From assembly GCA_017615275.1 (NCBI GenBank), contig JAGAAO010000071.1:1-64000 (forward strand): a stretch of 64,000 bases of DNA, in the 5' to 3' direction. A program made the translations under genes and the position numbers. The stretch is from Butyrivibrio sp. (GTDB taxonomy: Bacteria > Bacillota > Clostridia > Lachnospirales > Lachnospiraceae). The notes beneath the pieces were generated by a model, which was not told the origin of the DNA, searched no databases, and was given only the letters and a program-made list of their open reading frames with translations. Positions 34,080-43,399 of this stretch are shown here, in pieces. Position 1 is the first letter of the stretch. Every line of letters begins with the position of its first letter.

Positions 34080-35567
34080 ATGATTTTAAGTAAATTACTT
34101 GATGGTTTCAAATTTACTGTAACAGCAGGAAACACAGATAAAACCGTAGATCCCGCAACTGTAGAGATCAAAGATGTAGTAAATGACAACAGGAAGATAG
34201 AAGAGGGTTCTTTGTTCCTTTGTATACAGGGAGCAAACTTTGACGGACACTCATGTGCAGCTGAAGCTTTTGAGAAAAAGGCAGGCGCGATCGTTGCATG
34301 TCATGACGTAGAACTTCCCGATGGCTGCGAAATGCCTGTTGTAAGGGTGGAAGATTCAAGATATGCAATGGCGTTTATTTCAGCGGCTTACTTCGGACAT
34401 CCCGCAGAGAAGCTTAAAACTATCGGAATCACAGGAACAAAGGGAAAGACTACAACCACATATCTTATAAGAGATATGCTTCAGAATGCAGGTCACAAAG
34501 TAGGTCTTATAGGAACTATTGAAGTTATTATTGGTGACGAGCATATTCATGCGGAGAATACAACACCTGAGTCATATATGCTTCAGTATTATATGTCCAA
34601 GATGGTTGAAGCAGGGTGTGACAGCGTGGTTATGGAAGTTTCTTCGCAGGGACTTATGCTTCACAGAAGTCAGGGATTCACATTTGATATAGGTATTTTT
34701 ACCAATATAGAACCAGATCACATCGGACCTAACGAACACGTTGATTTTGAAGACTATATGCACTGCAAAGGTCTTTTGTTCAAACAGTGTAAAGTGGGTA
34801 TCTGCAACGGCGACGATGTTCATGTTGATGATATCCTTGAAGGCCATACATGCAAGGTTGAGACTTACGGTTTCTCCGAGAATGTTGATCTCAGAGCGAT
34901 AAACCTTGCATATATTCATAAGCCCGGCGAACTCGGTGTGTTCTTTGATACGGACGGACTTATCAATATGCATGCCGAGATCAGAACTCCCGGTAAATTC
35001 AGCGTATACAACGCACTTTGCGCAATAGCTGTAGCAAGAAACTTTGGATGCACTCCCGAAGAGATCGCACCTGCGCTCAAGGATGCAAAGGTAAAGGGAA
35101 GAATTGAGATGGTCAAGGTTTCCGATGAGTTCACACTTATGATCGACTATGCGCACAATGCTATGGCGCTTAAGAGCCTTTTGACAACGCTCAAAGACTA
35201 TCATCCCAACAGACTTATCTGTCTCTTTGGCTGCGGTGGTAACAGAAGTAAATACAGACGTTTTGAGATGGGAGAAGTCAGCGGTAAATATGCGGATTTC
35301 ACTATCATTACTTCCGACAACCCAAGATTTGAGGAGCCTGAGGCTATCATTGATGACATCGAGACAGGAATGAAGAAGACTGACGGCAAGTATATCAAGA
35401 TAATCGACAGAAAAGAGGCTATAAGATATGCCATCGAGAACGGTGAACAGGGCGATATCATAGTTCTTGCCGGAAAAGGACACGAAGATTATCAAGAAAT
35501 TAAAGGCGTAAAATATCACATGGATGAAAGAGAATTAATTCAAGAGATATTGGACGAGATGAAGTAA
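34080..35567 (+). CDS. murE: UDP-N-acetylmuramyl tripeptide synthetase MurE
   Basis: A 495-residue cytoplasmic ligase that adds the third amino acid to UDP-MurNAc-L-Ala-D-Glu. The ATP loop GTKGKTTTT lies near 119-127, with TTPESYMLQ, VMEVSSQGL and TNIEPDHI following. The DNPR motif near 414 (ITSDNPRFEEPE) marks enzymes that use meso-diaminopimelate rather than lysine, so the wall is inferred to be DAP-type. TGGAGGT precedes the ATG. It has its own predicted promoter. priA follows 87 bp downstream. Confidence 0.95.
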   Translation: MILSKLLDGFKFTVTAGNTDKTVDPATVEIKDVVNDNRKIEEGSLFLCIQGANFDGHSCAAEAFEKKAGAIVACHDVELPDGCEMPVVRVEDSRYAMAFISAAYFGHPAEKLKTIGITGTKGKTTTTYLIRDMLQNAGHKVGLIGTIEVIIGDEHIHAENTTPESYMLQYYMSKMVEAGCDSVVMEVSSQGLMLHRSQGFTFDIGIFTNIEPDHIGPNEHVDFEDYMHCKGLLFKQCKVGICNGDDVHVDDILEGHTCKVETYGFSENVDLRAINLAYIHKPGELGVFFDTDGLINMHAEIRTPGKFSVYNALCAIAVARNFGCTPEEIAPALKDAKVKGRIEMVKVSDEFTLMIDYAHNAMALKSLLTTLKDYHPNRLICLFGCGGNRSKYRRFEMGEVSGKYADFTIITSDNPRFEEPEAIIDDIETGMKKTDGKYIKIIDRKEAIRYAIENGEQGDIIVLAGKGHEDYQEIKGVKYHMDERELIQEILDEMK

Positions 35568-35654
35568 TATTAATTAAAAAAAGTAAACTTAATTTTATTA
35601 AAAAGGGTATTTATTTTCGGTAAAAAATCTCGGAAAGGAGGGACTGTAGCCGAT

Positions 35655-37904
35655 TTGGAGTACGCTAACGTAATAGTAGACATATCGCATGAGAAGGTCG
35701 ACAGGCCCTTTCAGTACCGGATTCCCGAGAGCATGCGGGACAAGATTGATATAGGAAGTCCCGTGACTATTCCTTTCGGACGGGGCAATAACATAAGAAA
35801 AGGCTACGTCGTGGGGCTTACGGATGAAGCGCAGTGGGATAAGGACAAGATAAAAGAGATTGCATCTCTTGCAGATGACACTGTTTCAGCTGAAGATCTT
35901 TCCATGAAGCTTGCCGCCTGGATGAAAAGACATTACGGCTCTACAATGATCGCAGCGCTTCGAACGGTTCTTCCCGCGGGAAAGAAGCAGAACAGGCAGG
36001 TTCACAAATATGTTTCTCTCAGGATTTCCGAGAGAGATGCAAGAGAATATTATTATGAATGTGTCAGAAAGAAGCAGACTGCAAGAGAGAGAATCTTAAA
36101 AGAGCTTCTGGATAATCCCGGGGACAGGATTCCGTACGAACTTGTGACGGGCAAGCTCAACGTAACTTCGGCTACATTAAAGAGTCTTTCCGATAAAGGA
36201 ATAATCAAGATAGAGAGCGAAGAGTATTTCAGAAATCCCGTTGCCGCAACGACAGAGCGTTATGGCAGAAAGACGCTCAGTCCCGAGCAGCAAACGATTG
36301 TTGACAGCGTAGTCAGAGATTATGATGAGGGCAAAAGAGAGACTTATCTTATCCACGGTATAACGGGAAGCGGCAAGACTGAAGTTTATATTGCTCTTAT
36401 TGATGAGATTGTAAAAAAAGGTAAGCAGGCTATAGTTCTGATCCCTGAGATCGCGCTTACATATCAGACGCTTATGCGCTTTTACAGGCACTTCGGGGAC
36501 AGAGTTTCCGTTATGAATTCAACACTGTCTCCCGGAGAGAAATTTGATCAGATGGAGAGAGCAAGGACGGGGGATATAGATATAATCATAGGCCCCAGAT
36601 CTGCTCTTTTTACACCTTTTCCGAATACCGGGATCATCATAATAGATGAGGAACACGAGACTACATATAAGAGCGAGACGATGCCCAAATACCATGCCAG
36701 AGAGACGGCAATAGAACTTGCAAGGCTTGTTCCGGACGGAGCCTGCGTGGTACTGGGAAGTGCAACACCCTCACTTGAAGCATATTACAAAGCAAGCAGT
36801 GGGGAGTACAAGCTCTTTGAACTTACACAGAGGCTTACGGGAGGGACGCTTCCTACAGTGGAAGTGGCGGATCTCAGAGAAGAACTCAGAAAAGGTAACA
36901 GATCTATCTTTTCCATGAGGCTTCAGGAGCTTTTGGAAGACAGATTAAATAAGGGAGAGCAGTCGATGCTCTTTATAAACAGAAGAGGGCTTGCGGGATT
37001 TGTGTCTTGCAGGTCTTGTGGTCATGTATTCAAATGTCCGCACTGCGACGTATCTCTTTCTGAGCACAGGGGCGGAAGGCTTGTATGCCACTATTGTGGC
37101 TATGAGGAGCCTGTAAAAAAGATATGTCCCAAGTGCGGTTCTAAATTTGTTTCTTCATTCAGAGCGGGGACACAGCAGATTGAAGATGAGGTAAAGAAAT
37201 TCTGGCCGAATGCGAGAGTCCTCAGAATGGATGCGGATACTACCAGAACCAAAGGAAGTTATGAGAAGATTCTTTCTTCTTTTGCAAATAAGGAGGCGGA
37301 TGTTCTCGTGGGAACGCAGATGATCGTTAAGGGTCATGATTTCCCAAATGTAACACTTGTCGGAATACTTGCTGCGGATATGTCGCTCTATGCTTCCGAT
37401 TACAGGGCGAGCGAGAGAACGTTCCAGCTTCTTACCCAGGCTGCGGGAAGAGCGGGCAGAGGAGAACTTGCGGGAAATGTTGTAATACAGAGCTATCAGC
37501 CCGATCACTACAGCATTCTGACGGCAGCAAAGCAGGACTATAAGAAGTTCTATGAAGAGGAAATAGCGTACAGGGATATTCTCAGGTATCCTCCGATCTC
37601 TCACATGATGTCTGTTCAGATTCAGAGCAAAGATGAGAATGAGGGAATGGAGTTATCAAACAGATTAAGAGCCCTTATGGAGCAGCAGAAACTTCCGGGC
37701 GCCGTATTCATCGGCCCGGCACTTGCCGCTATCGGAAGGATAAATGACATCTACCGCATGGCTGTCTATGTTAAGGTTGATGACTATGACGGGCTCATAC
37801 TTCTTAAAGACGTGGTCGAGAAGTACATAGATGACCTTAGAAAAGAAGGCGGACTAAAGACAGTTTCGGTTCAATTTGATTTTGACCCTGTCCATGGCTT
37901 CTGA
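35655..37904 (+). CDS. priA: Primosomal replication restart helicase PriA
   Basis: A 749-residue SF2 helicase that reloads the replisome at stalled forks. The N-terminal DNA-binding domain begins EYANVIVDISHEK. Walker A GITGSGKTE lies near 235 and DEEH near 337. The paired zinc-binding cysteines are CRSCGHVFKCPHC and CHYCGYE, plus ICPKCGS. GRAGRG marks motif VI. TTG is the best start since the N-terminus matches the family; AGGAGG is about 12 nt upstream, a long spacing. It heads the housekeeping block priA-def-fmt. Confidence 0.95.
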   Translation: MEYANVIVDISHEKVDRPFQYRIPESMRDKIDIGSPVTIPFGRGNNIRKGYVVGLTDEAQWDKDKIKEIASLADDTVSAEDLSMKLAAWMKRHYGSTMIAALRTVLPAGKKQNRQVHKYVSLRISERDAREYYYECVRKKQTARERILKELLDNPGDRIPYELVTGKLNVTSATLKSLSDKGIIKIESEEYFRNPVAATTERYGRKTLSPEQQTIVDSVVRDYDEGKRETYLIHGITGSGKTEVYIALIDEIVKKGKQAIVLIPEIALTYQTLMRFYRHFGDRVSVMNSTLSPGEKFDQMERARTGDIDIIIGPRSALFTPFPNTGIIIIDEEHETTYKSETMPKYHARETAIELARLVPDGACVVLGSATPSLEAYYKASSGEYKLFELTQRLTGGTLPTVEVADLREELRKGNRSIFSMRLQELLEDRLNKGEQSMLFINRRGLAGFVSCRSCGHVFKCPHCDVSLSEHRGGRLVCHYCGYEEPVKKICPKCGSKFVSSFRAGTQQIEDEVKKFWPNARVLRMDADTTRTKGSYEKILSSFANKEADVLVGTQMIVKGHDFPNVTLVGILAADMSLYASDYRASERTFQLLTQAAGRAGRGELAGNVVIQSYQPDHYSILTAAKQDYKKFYEEEIAYRDILRYPPISHMMSVQIQSKDENEGMELSNRLRALMEQQKLPGAVFIGPALAAIGRINDIYRMAVYVKVDDYDGLILLKDVVEKYIDDLRKEGGLKTVSVQFDFDPVHGF

Positions 37905-37921
37905 GGAAACACGAAAATGAT

Positions 37922-37950
37922 TTGATAATAGTTATAGTGCGTTTTATAAT
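37922..37950 (+). promoter_or_regulatory. Strong sigma-A promoter for def-fmt
   Basis: TTGATA (37922-37927), 17-bp spacer, perfect TATAAT (37945-37950), about 50 bp before def. It allows def-fmt-yugP to be transcribed apart from priA. Confidence 0.8.
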
Positions 37951-38002
37951 AACATGATGGAATGAAAAAATACTTCCAATAAGTTTTAGAAGGAGATCTA
38001 TA

Positions 38003-38497
38003 ATGGCGCTTAGAACCATAAGAGAATATGGAGATGATGTACTTGCACGTCGTTGCAAAGAAATAAAGGAGATCACACCGAGGATAAAAGAGCTTGTGGA
38101 TGACATGATAGAGACCATGTATGATGCTAACGGTGTAGGACTTGCGGCACCACAGGTTGGAGTCCTTAAGAGATTGTTTGTAATTGATGTTTCGGAGGAA
38201 AGCGATTCGCCTATAGTTTTCATTAATCCGGAGATTCTTGAGACAAGCGGAGAGCAGACAGGTTATGAAGGATGCCTTTCAATCCCCGGTAAGTCCGGAA
38301 TAGTTACAAGACCCAATTATGTCAAAGTAAAAGCTACCAATCTCGAGGGTGAAGAGTTTATCATCGAAGGCGAGGAGCTTCTTGCAAGAGCTATACTTCA
38401 TGAGAACGATCACCTTGACGGACATATGTATGTTGAGAAGGTCGAGGGAGATCTTGTAGACAACGAAGAACTTATGCAACAGAACGCTGAGGAATAA
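38003..38497 (+). CDS. def: Peptide deformylase
   Basis: A 164-residue metallo-hydrolase that removes the N-formyl group from new proteins. All three motifs are present: GVGLAAPQVG, EGCLSIPG and HENDHLDG (the HExxH-type metal site). The C-terminal tail is acidic. AGAAGGAGA precedes the ATG by about 7 nt. fmt starts 9 bp after its stop; pairing with fmt reflects the formylation-deformylation cycle. Confidence 0.97.
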   Translation: MALRTIREYGDDVLARRCKEIKEITPRIKELVDDMIETMYDANGVGLAAPQVGVLKRLFVIDVSEESDSPIVFINPEILETSGEQTGYEGCLSIPGKSGIVTRPNYVKVKATNLEGEEFIIEGEELLARAILHENDHLDGHMYVEKVEGDLVDNEELMQQNAEE

Positions 38498-38506
38498 TAC
38501 GGGATT

Positions 38507-39439
38507 ATGAAGATAATTTTTATGGGAACGCCTGATTTTGCGGCGAGTGCTTTGGAAAAAATTGCAGAAGCGGGACATGAAGTTACTTTGGTAGTCACAC
38601 AGCCCGATAAACCAAAGGGAAGAAGCGGAGAATTGCAGATCTCCGATGTTAAGGCGTGTGCATTAAAGCATGGATTTCCTGTTTTTCAGCCGGCTAAGAT
38701 CAAGGAAGCCGAGAATGTTTCTTATCTGAAAAATTACGAGGCTGATATATATGTGGTTGCGGCATTCGGACAGATCCTTTCGCAAGAGATATTGGATATT
38801 CCAAGGCTTGGATGTGTAAACATTCATGCATCTCTTTTGCCCAAGTACAGAGGAGCTGCGCCTATTCAGCAGGCAATAATCGACGGAGAGAAGAAGACCG
38901 GTGTTACCATAATGCAGATGGCTGCGGGAATGGATACCGGAGATATTCTTATACAGGATGAACTTGAAATAGACGACAACGAGACAGGCGGAGGTCTTTT
39001 TGATAAACTCTCTGTTATGGGAGCGGAGCTCATAGTAAAGGCACTGCCGATGATCGAAAGAGGTGAGCTTACACCTGTTCCTCAGGATGAAGCTCTCGCT
39101 ACGAAATGCGGCAAGTTGTCCAAAAATATGGGCAAGATAGACTTTGGAAAAGATGCCGGTTCAATAAGAAACCTTGTCAGGGGACTGAATCCCTGGCCTA
39201 GCGCATTTACATATATGAGCGGTAAGATGCTCAAGGTCTGGGATGCGAGTGTTTCCGACGGCAAAAAAGAGGGCGCAGAGCCCGGGACAGTGACTGAAGT
39301 CACGAAAGATGCCATCAGTGTGGCAACAGGTAATGGAAATTTAGTATTAAAAGAAGTTCAGCTTGAAGGAAAAAAGAGAATGCAGGTAAAAGATTTTTTA
39401 CTTGGAAATAGAATCGAAGTGGGATTCAAGCTTGGATGA
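38507..39439 (+). CDS. fmt: Methionyl-tRNA formyltransferase
   Basis: A 310-residue enzyme that formylates initiator Met-tRNA using 10-formyl-THF. IIFMGTPDFAA opens the protein, then VNIHASLLPKYRGAAPIQ and a GDTG-like MAAGMDTGDIL. The C-terminal OB-type domain begins near 205 with RGLNPWP. Its ribosome site is weak, suggesting coupling to def. Followed 28 bp later by the YugP-like protease. Confidence 0.97.
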   Translation: MKIIFMGTPDFAASALEKIAEAGHEVTLVVTQPDKPKGRSGELQISDVKACALKHGFPVFQPAKIKEAENVSYLKNYEADIYVVAAFGQILSQEILDIPRLGCVNIHASLLPKYRGAAPIQQAIIDGEKKTGVTIMQMAAGMDTGDILIQDELEIDDNETGGGLFDKLSVMGAELIVKALPMIERGELTPVPQDEALATKCGKLSKNMGKIDFGKDAGSIRNLVRGLNPWPSAFTYMSGKMLKVWDASVSDGKKEGAEPGTVTEVTKDAISVATGNGNLVLKEVQLEGKKRMQVKDFLLGNRIEVGFKLG

Positions 39440-39466
39440 ATCTAACCGAAATCGGAGGTGAGCTAT

Positions 39467-40183
39467 ATGGGTTACGGTTACGCAAGCAGAGCAATGTATG
39501 GATATGGATTCGATCCAATGTATATTCTTGTGATAATAATGGGCATTTTGTGCATTATTGCAAGTCACAGAGTATCATCGGTGTACAAAAAATATGAGAG
39601 AATTCGCAGTATGTGCGGCATGACAGGCGCACAGGTGGCTTTAGAGATATTGAGAAGGAACGGTATTGAAGACGTTATGGTTGAGCATGTAAGAGGTAAT
39701 CTTACCGATCACTACGATCCAAAGAGCAAGGTGATCCGTCTTTCCGATGCTACCTACGGTTCGTGCAGTGTCGCAGCGATAGGAGTTGCGGCGCATGAGT
39801 GCGGGCATGTATGTCAGCATTATTACGGATATGTTCCGCTTAAGATCAGAACGGCGATCGTTCCTGCCGCAAACATCGGTTCCAAGGCAGGCGTTCCGCT
39901 TATCTTTATCGGAATGCTCGTGAGTTTCCCGCCGCTTATCACGATCGGTATCTGGATCTTCTCGCTGGCAGTTATTTTCCAGCTTGTGACACTTCCCGTA
40001 GAGTTCGACGCATCGCACAGAGCACTTGTAATGCTTGAAGAGTACGGTATACTAGGTTACGATGAAGTGAAAGATTCAAGAAAGGTTTTAAATGCTGCGG
40101 CAATGACATATGTTGCAAGTGCTGCGGCTGCAGTTGTTCAGCTGTTGAGACTTATTTTACTTAATGGCAGAAGAAGAGATTAA
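39467..40183 (+). CDS. YugP-like zinc metallopeptidase (membrane)
   Basis: A 238-residue membrane protein with an HECGH zinc motif (AAHECGHVCQH, near 111) and three or four hydrophobic segments, as in the YugP/DUF2227-type neutral zinc protease family of Firmicutes. The start ATG at 39467 is better than a GTG at 39458 because GGAGG lies 8 nt before the ATG. It follows fmt, which is its common position in Clostridia, and ends at a terminator. Its substrate is unknown. Confidence 0.85.
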   Translation: MGYGYASRAMYGYGFDPMYILVIIMGILCIIASHRVSSVYKKYERIRSMCGMTGAQVALEILRRNGIEDVMVEHVRGNLTDHYDPKSKVIRLSDATYGSCSVAAIGVAAHECGHVCQHYYGYVPLKIRTAIVPAANIGSKAGVPLIFIGMLVSFPPLITIGIWIFSLAVIFQLVTLPVEFDASHRALVMLEEYGILGYDEVKDSRKVLNAAAMTYVASAAAAVVQLLRLILLNGRRRD

Positions 40184-40195
40184 TATAGTATTTTA

Positions 40196-40225
40196 GAAAT
40201 CCGCATTTATTGCGGATTTCTTTAT
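40196..40225 (+). terminator. Intrinsic terminator after the YugP-like gene
   Basis: A perfect 10-bp stem GAAATCCGCA/TGCGGATTTC with a TTTAT loop, followed by TTTAT. It marks the left edge of the inserted ABC/Sfp block. Confidence 0.85.
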
Positions 40226-40274
40226 AGTATCGAGCACTGAATGACAAAATTTTAAATGCATAGGGAGGCTTGTT

Positions 40275-40976
40275 GTGGGAAAAGTATTGTTAGAAGCAAA
40301 ATCTGTAAGCAAGGATTATCAGGGGAGACTTGTTCTTAATGATGTCAACCTTACTGCCGATGCGGGGCATTTTATAGCGATTTTGGGGCACAGCGGATCG
40401 GGGAAGTCGACACTTTTAAATGTTCTTTCTACGATACTTACGCCTGCAAGCGGCAAGGTCTTTTATGACGGTGAGGATATCTCATCTTTTTCCAAAAAGA
40501 AAATCGCGGAACTCAGAAAGAATAAGATTGGTTTTGTGTTCCAGCATTATATGCTTCTGCCGAATCTTACCGTAAGAGAGAATATCTTGCTCGGTGCAAA
40601 GGACGGAACGGGGGAAGATGAGCTTAAAGAGTTGTGTGCTCTTTTGGGAATAGAAAAGCATATGGACAAATATCCATACATGATGTCGGGCGGAGAGCAG
40701 CAGAGAGTCTGCATTGCAAGGGCGGTTATCAAAAAGCCCGAGATACTTTTCTGCGACGAAGCTACGGGTGCTCTTGATAAAGACAACAGTATCAATATAG
40801 TTAAGCTCTTGCACGAGGTAAAAAACAGATTTGGTACAACCGTATTCTTTACTACTCATAACAGAGAAATTGCGAAGACGGCGGACAGGATGCTTGTGCT
40901 CGAAGATGGTCATGTTATAAGTGACTATGTGAATGAGGAGATCCTTTCACCTGACATGATGGCATGGGGGATCTGA
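40275..40976 (+). CDS. ABC transporter ATP-binding protein (MacB/LolD type)
   Basis: A 233-residue ATPase with GHSGSGKST (Walker A), MSGGEQQRVCIARA (signature), EILFCDEATGALD (Walker B) and the H-loop FFTTHN. The signature and size match the MacB/LolD/FtsE-type family that works with FtsX-like permeases. GTG start at 40275 has GGGAGG 6 nt upstream. The permease begins 3 bp after its stop. Likely exports or handles peptides, lipids or antibiotics; the substrate is not evident. Confidence 0.92.
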   Translation: MGKVLLEAKSVSKDYQGRLVLNDVNLTADAGHFIAILGHSGSGKSTLLNVLSTILTPASGKVFYDGEDISSFSKKKIAELRKNKIGFVFQHYMLLPNLTVRENILLGAKDGTGEDELKELCALLGIEKHMDKYPYMMSGGEQQRVCIARAVIKKPEILFCDEATGALDKDNSINIVKLLHEVKNRFGTTVFFTTHNREIAKTADRMLVLEDGHVISDYVNEEILSPDMMAWGI

Positions 40977-40979
40977 CAT

Positions 40980-42692
40980 ATGAAACTCTTATATAAGCAT
41001 ATCAGAAAAGATTTTTTTGCAAAAAAGACGATGGTTGTCATTTTGTCTCTGTTTGTCATGTTTACTTCGTTCTTATATTTCTTTGTTCGTTTTTCAGTGG
41101 ATAAAAATCTTGATATATACAGGAGCTTGGATAAAGCATCGCTTAAGAGTAATGAGCTTAAGTATCTGACGGCACTTGAAAGCAATGTGGTTCTGATAAG
41201 ATACATGACTTTTGGCATGGTGCTTATTTTTTCACTGATCTTGTTCCTGTACATCTCAAATACAATGAAGAAGAACAGAGCCAAGGTAGGTCATATTCAG
41301 TCACTTGGATATGAAATGGGCGACATTGCCAAAGGCTATGGCTTCGTAACTTTGATTATGGCGCTTCCTTCAGTTATAGCGGGATTTGTGGCCGGATTTT
41401 TCGGTTCGCAGATTTTGATTTCGGCTTACCATGAGACCTATTCGGTGGACGGAAGTTTAAGAGGAATACATTTTTCGACCTTTATGAAGGGCACGGTTCT
41501 GCTTGCGATTTTTGCAGCGGTTGTAGCTTATGTAGCATGCATTTCTTTTGGCAACAAAGATGTGGCACTTCTTATAAAGAACGCCGACAGTTCAGATAAA
41601 AAGCCGGGTATTGTCGAGAAGTTCATAGGTCTTTTTAAGCTGAAAAACGGATACAAATATAAGCTTACGTTTAAGAATATAAGTGAGATTCTGCTTCTGG
41701 TCACAGCTATCGTTACTTTCAGTATCATGTTTGTTTTGAGCGTGTCGCTGATCCTTAGCAGCAGTGAGATCATGAAGTCGCAGCGTGACGGAAGAGCGTA
41801 TGCCTATGAGACAACTTATGATGAGTGCATGGAAGGTGAAAGCGATACGGAGTCTGAAGTGCATTTCCTTAAGTTTGCGGCAACTATCGATGATAAGGGC
41901 AAAAAAATAGATTACAACATTGTTGGAATCGTCGGAGATAACAAGCTTCTTACCCTTTATGACAACAAGAATAAAGAGATAAATCTTTCTGCAGAGGAAG
42001 GAATTGTCTTAAATCCCGAACTTTCCGAGAATTACGGAATAAAGATCGGAGATGAGCTTGGCGTTGAGATAGCAGGAAACGTATATACTGTCAAAGCAAC
42101 GGCGGTAGCGAGAAACGCCGGAGTTAAGACCATGTACATGTCAAAAGAAAAGCTTACCGAGCTTTTGGGACTTAATGAAAACTCATATAACGGCGTCTTT
42201 TCCGATAAGCAGGTGGACGGCGGAGAAACTGTCGCATATGAAGATGTTATGGAGGCACTTTCAAGAGATCAGACTTCGAACAAGACCAGCGCAGTGATAA
42301 ATCAGAGTATCGGTGTAATCACAGGATGCCTGTTGATATTCCTTGCGATGTTTATCGGACTTTCAAGCAATACCGAGAGTATCCTGATATTTGATCTATT
42401 GGGCTATGACAGCAAGAAGATCAACCGCACGCTACTTGATCCGTACATGGTTGTTTCGAATATTATTTTTGTGATTACGCTTCCCATATGCGTGTTTGCG
42501 GCAAAGAGAATACAGATTTCAACATCCCTTGCAACGGGAGATTACATGCCGTTTCAATTATCGGTATTTACTGTTGTCTATATGTTTGTGATCTTGAACT
42601 TACTTTGCTTTTTGGTGCGGGCTGTGTTTACACTTAAGATAAAGAAGATAATGTCAGGTGAGAAACAGTCGGAATACTTGTATGAATGGTGA
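40980..42692 (+). CDS. FtsX-like ABC transporter permease
   Basis: A 570-residue permease. Helices lie near 17-37, 74-94, 118-142 and 173-190, then a second group (about 235-260, 438-460, 490-505 and 530-552). Between 260 and 435 is a large extracytoplasmic domain, in the arrangement of FtsX/MacB-type permeases. It pairs with the ATPase 3 bp upstream. The stop overlaps the next start, hinting at co-translation with the phosphopantetheinyl transferase. A role in export is inferred. Confidence 0.85.
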   Translation: MKLLYKHIRKDFFAKKTMVVILSLFVMFTSFLYFFVRFSVDKNLDIYRSLDKASLKSNELKYLTALESNVVLIRYMTFGMVLIFSLILFLYISNTMKKNRAKVGHIQSLGYEMGDIAKGYGFVTLIMALPSVIAGFVAGFFGSQILISAYHETYSVDGSLRGIHFSTFMKGTVLLAIFAAVVAYVACISFGNKDVALLIKNADSSDKKPGIVEKFIGLFKLKNGYKYKLTFKNISEILLLVTAIVTFSIMFVLSVSLILSSSEIMKSQRDGRAYAYETTYDECMEGESDTESEVHFLKFAATIDDKGKKIDYNIVGIVGDNKLLTLYDNKNKEINLSAEEGIVLNPELSENYGIKIGDELGVEIAGNVYTVKATAVARNAGVKTMYMSKEKLTELLGLNENSYNGVFSDKQVDGGETVAYEDVMEALSRDQTSNKTSAVINQSIGVITGCLLIFLAMFIGLSSNTESILIFDLLGYDSKKINRTLLDPYMVVSNIIFVITLPICVFAAKRIQISTSLATGDYMPFQLSVFTVVYMFVILNLLCFLVRAVFTLKIKKIMSGEKQSEYLYEW

Positions 42693-43381
42693 TGGCAGTG
42701 GAAGTATTTGTTGTTAATGCGCTGAGAGAACTTAGCGATAAAGAATTTGAAAACGCATTGTCTTTGGTAGATTCAGAGCAAAAAGAGAGAATAATGAGAT
42801 ATCGTTTCATGGCAGACAGAAAGCGAGGTCTCATAGGAATTCTTTTGGCTGAATACGCGATAAGCAAGGCGTTTGGCATAAATCCTGATGAGATGCGTTT
42901 TGAAAAAAATAAATACGGAAAGCCACATGTGGTCGGAAAACACGGTGTTCACTACAATATTTCTCATTCCGGAGATTATGTGGTCTGCGCTGTTGGCAGT
43001 ACGCCCGTCGGAATAGATATTCAGGAAATCAAAGGCGGAAATTTGGATATAGCGGACAGATTTTTTTCTAAGGAAGAAAAAGAGGGGCTGGCTTTGGAAA
43101 CGAGCGAGGATGCCAAGAGAAAGCTCTTTTACGACATATGGAGTCTTAAAGAGGCATATATAAAGTGCATCGGAATGGGGCTTTCAATGCCACTTGAGGA
43201 TTTTGGCGTTGTCCAAAGAGATGGAGAGTATGAGCTTATTGTTAAGGGTGAGCGGGATGATGCATATCATTTTAAGAAGTATGATATGCCCGGTTCATAC
43301 AGCTTGTGTGTCTGCTCAAAAGAAGATTCTTTTCCGACCGAATATACAGAGTTGGGATATAATGAAATTATAGAAATTTGA
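42686..43381 (+). CDS. 4'-phosphopantetheinyl transferase (Sfp type)
   Basis: A 231-residue protein resembling the Sfp/Gsp superfamily, which attaches phosphopantetheine to carrier proteins. KYGKPHVVG, HYNISHSGDYVVCAVG, VGIDIQEI (the D of GIDxE) and WSLKEAYIKCIGMGLSMPLEDF are the family signatures; the E and D positions of the second motif WxxKEA are present. The start is uncertain (ATG 42686 or 42692); no clear ribosome site is present, suggesting coupling to the permease. No carrier protein, NRPS or PKS is in the window, so its target is elsewhere. Confidence 0.9.
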   Translation: MVMAVEVFVVNALRELSDKEFENALSLVDSEQKERIMRYRFMADRKRGLIGILLAEYAISKAFGINPDEMRFEKNKYGKPHVVGKHGVHYNISHSGDYVVCAVGSTPVGIDIQEIKGGNLDIADRFFSKEEKEGLALETSEDAKRKLFYDIWSLKEAYIKCIGMGLSMPLEDFGVVQRDGEYELIVKGERDDAYHFKKYDMPGSYSLCVCSKEDSFPTEYTELGYNEIIEI

Positions 43382-43399
43382 ACTAAAAAGGAAACAGAA

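Noticed and set aside
34572-35519. 315-codon - strand frame opposite murE
   Set aside because: murE is complete with all motifs; the antisense frame lacks a ribosome site and family features.
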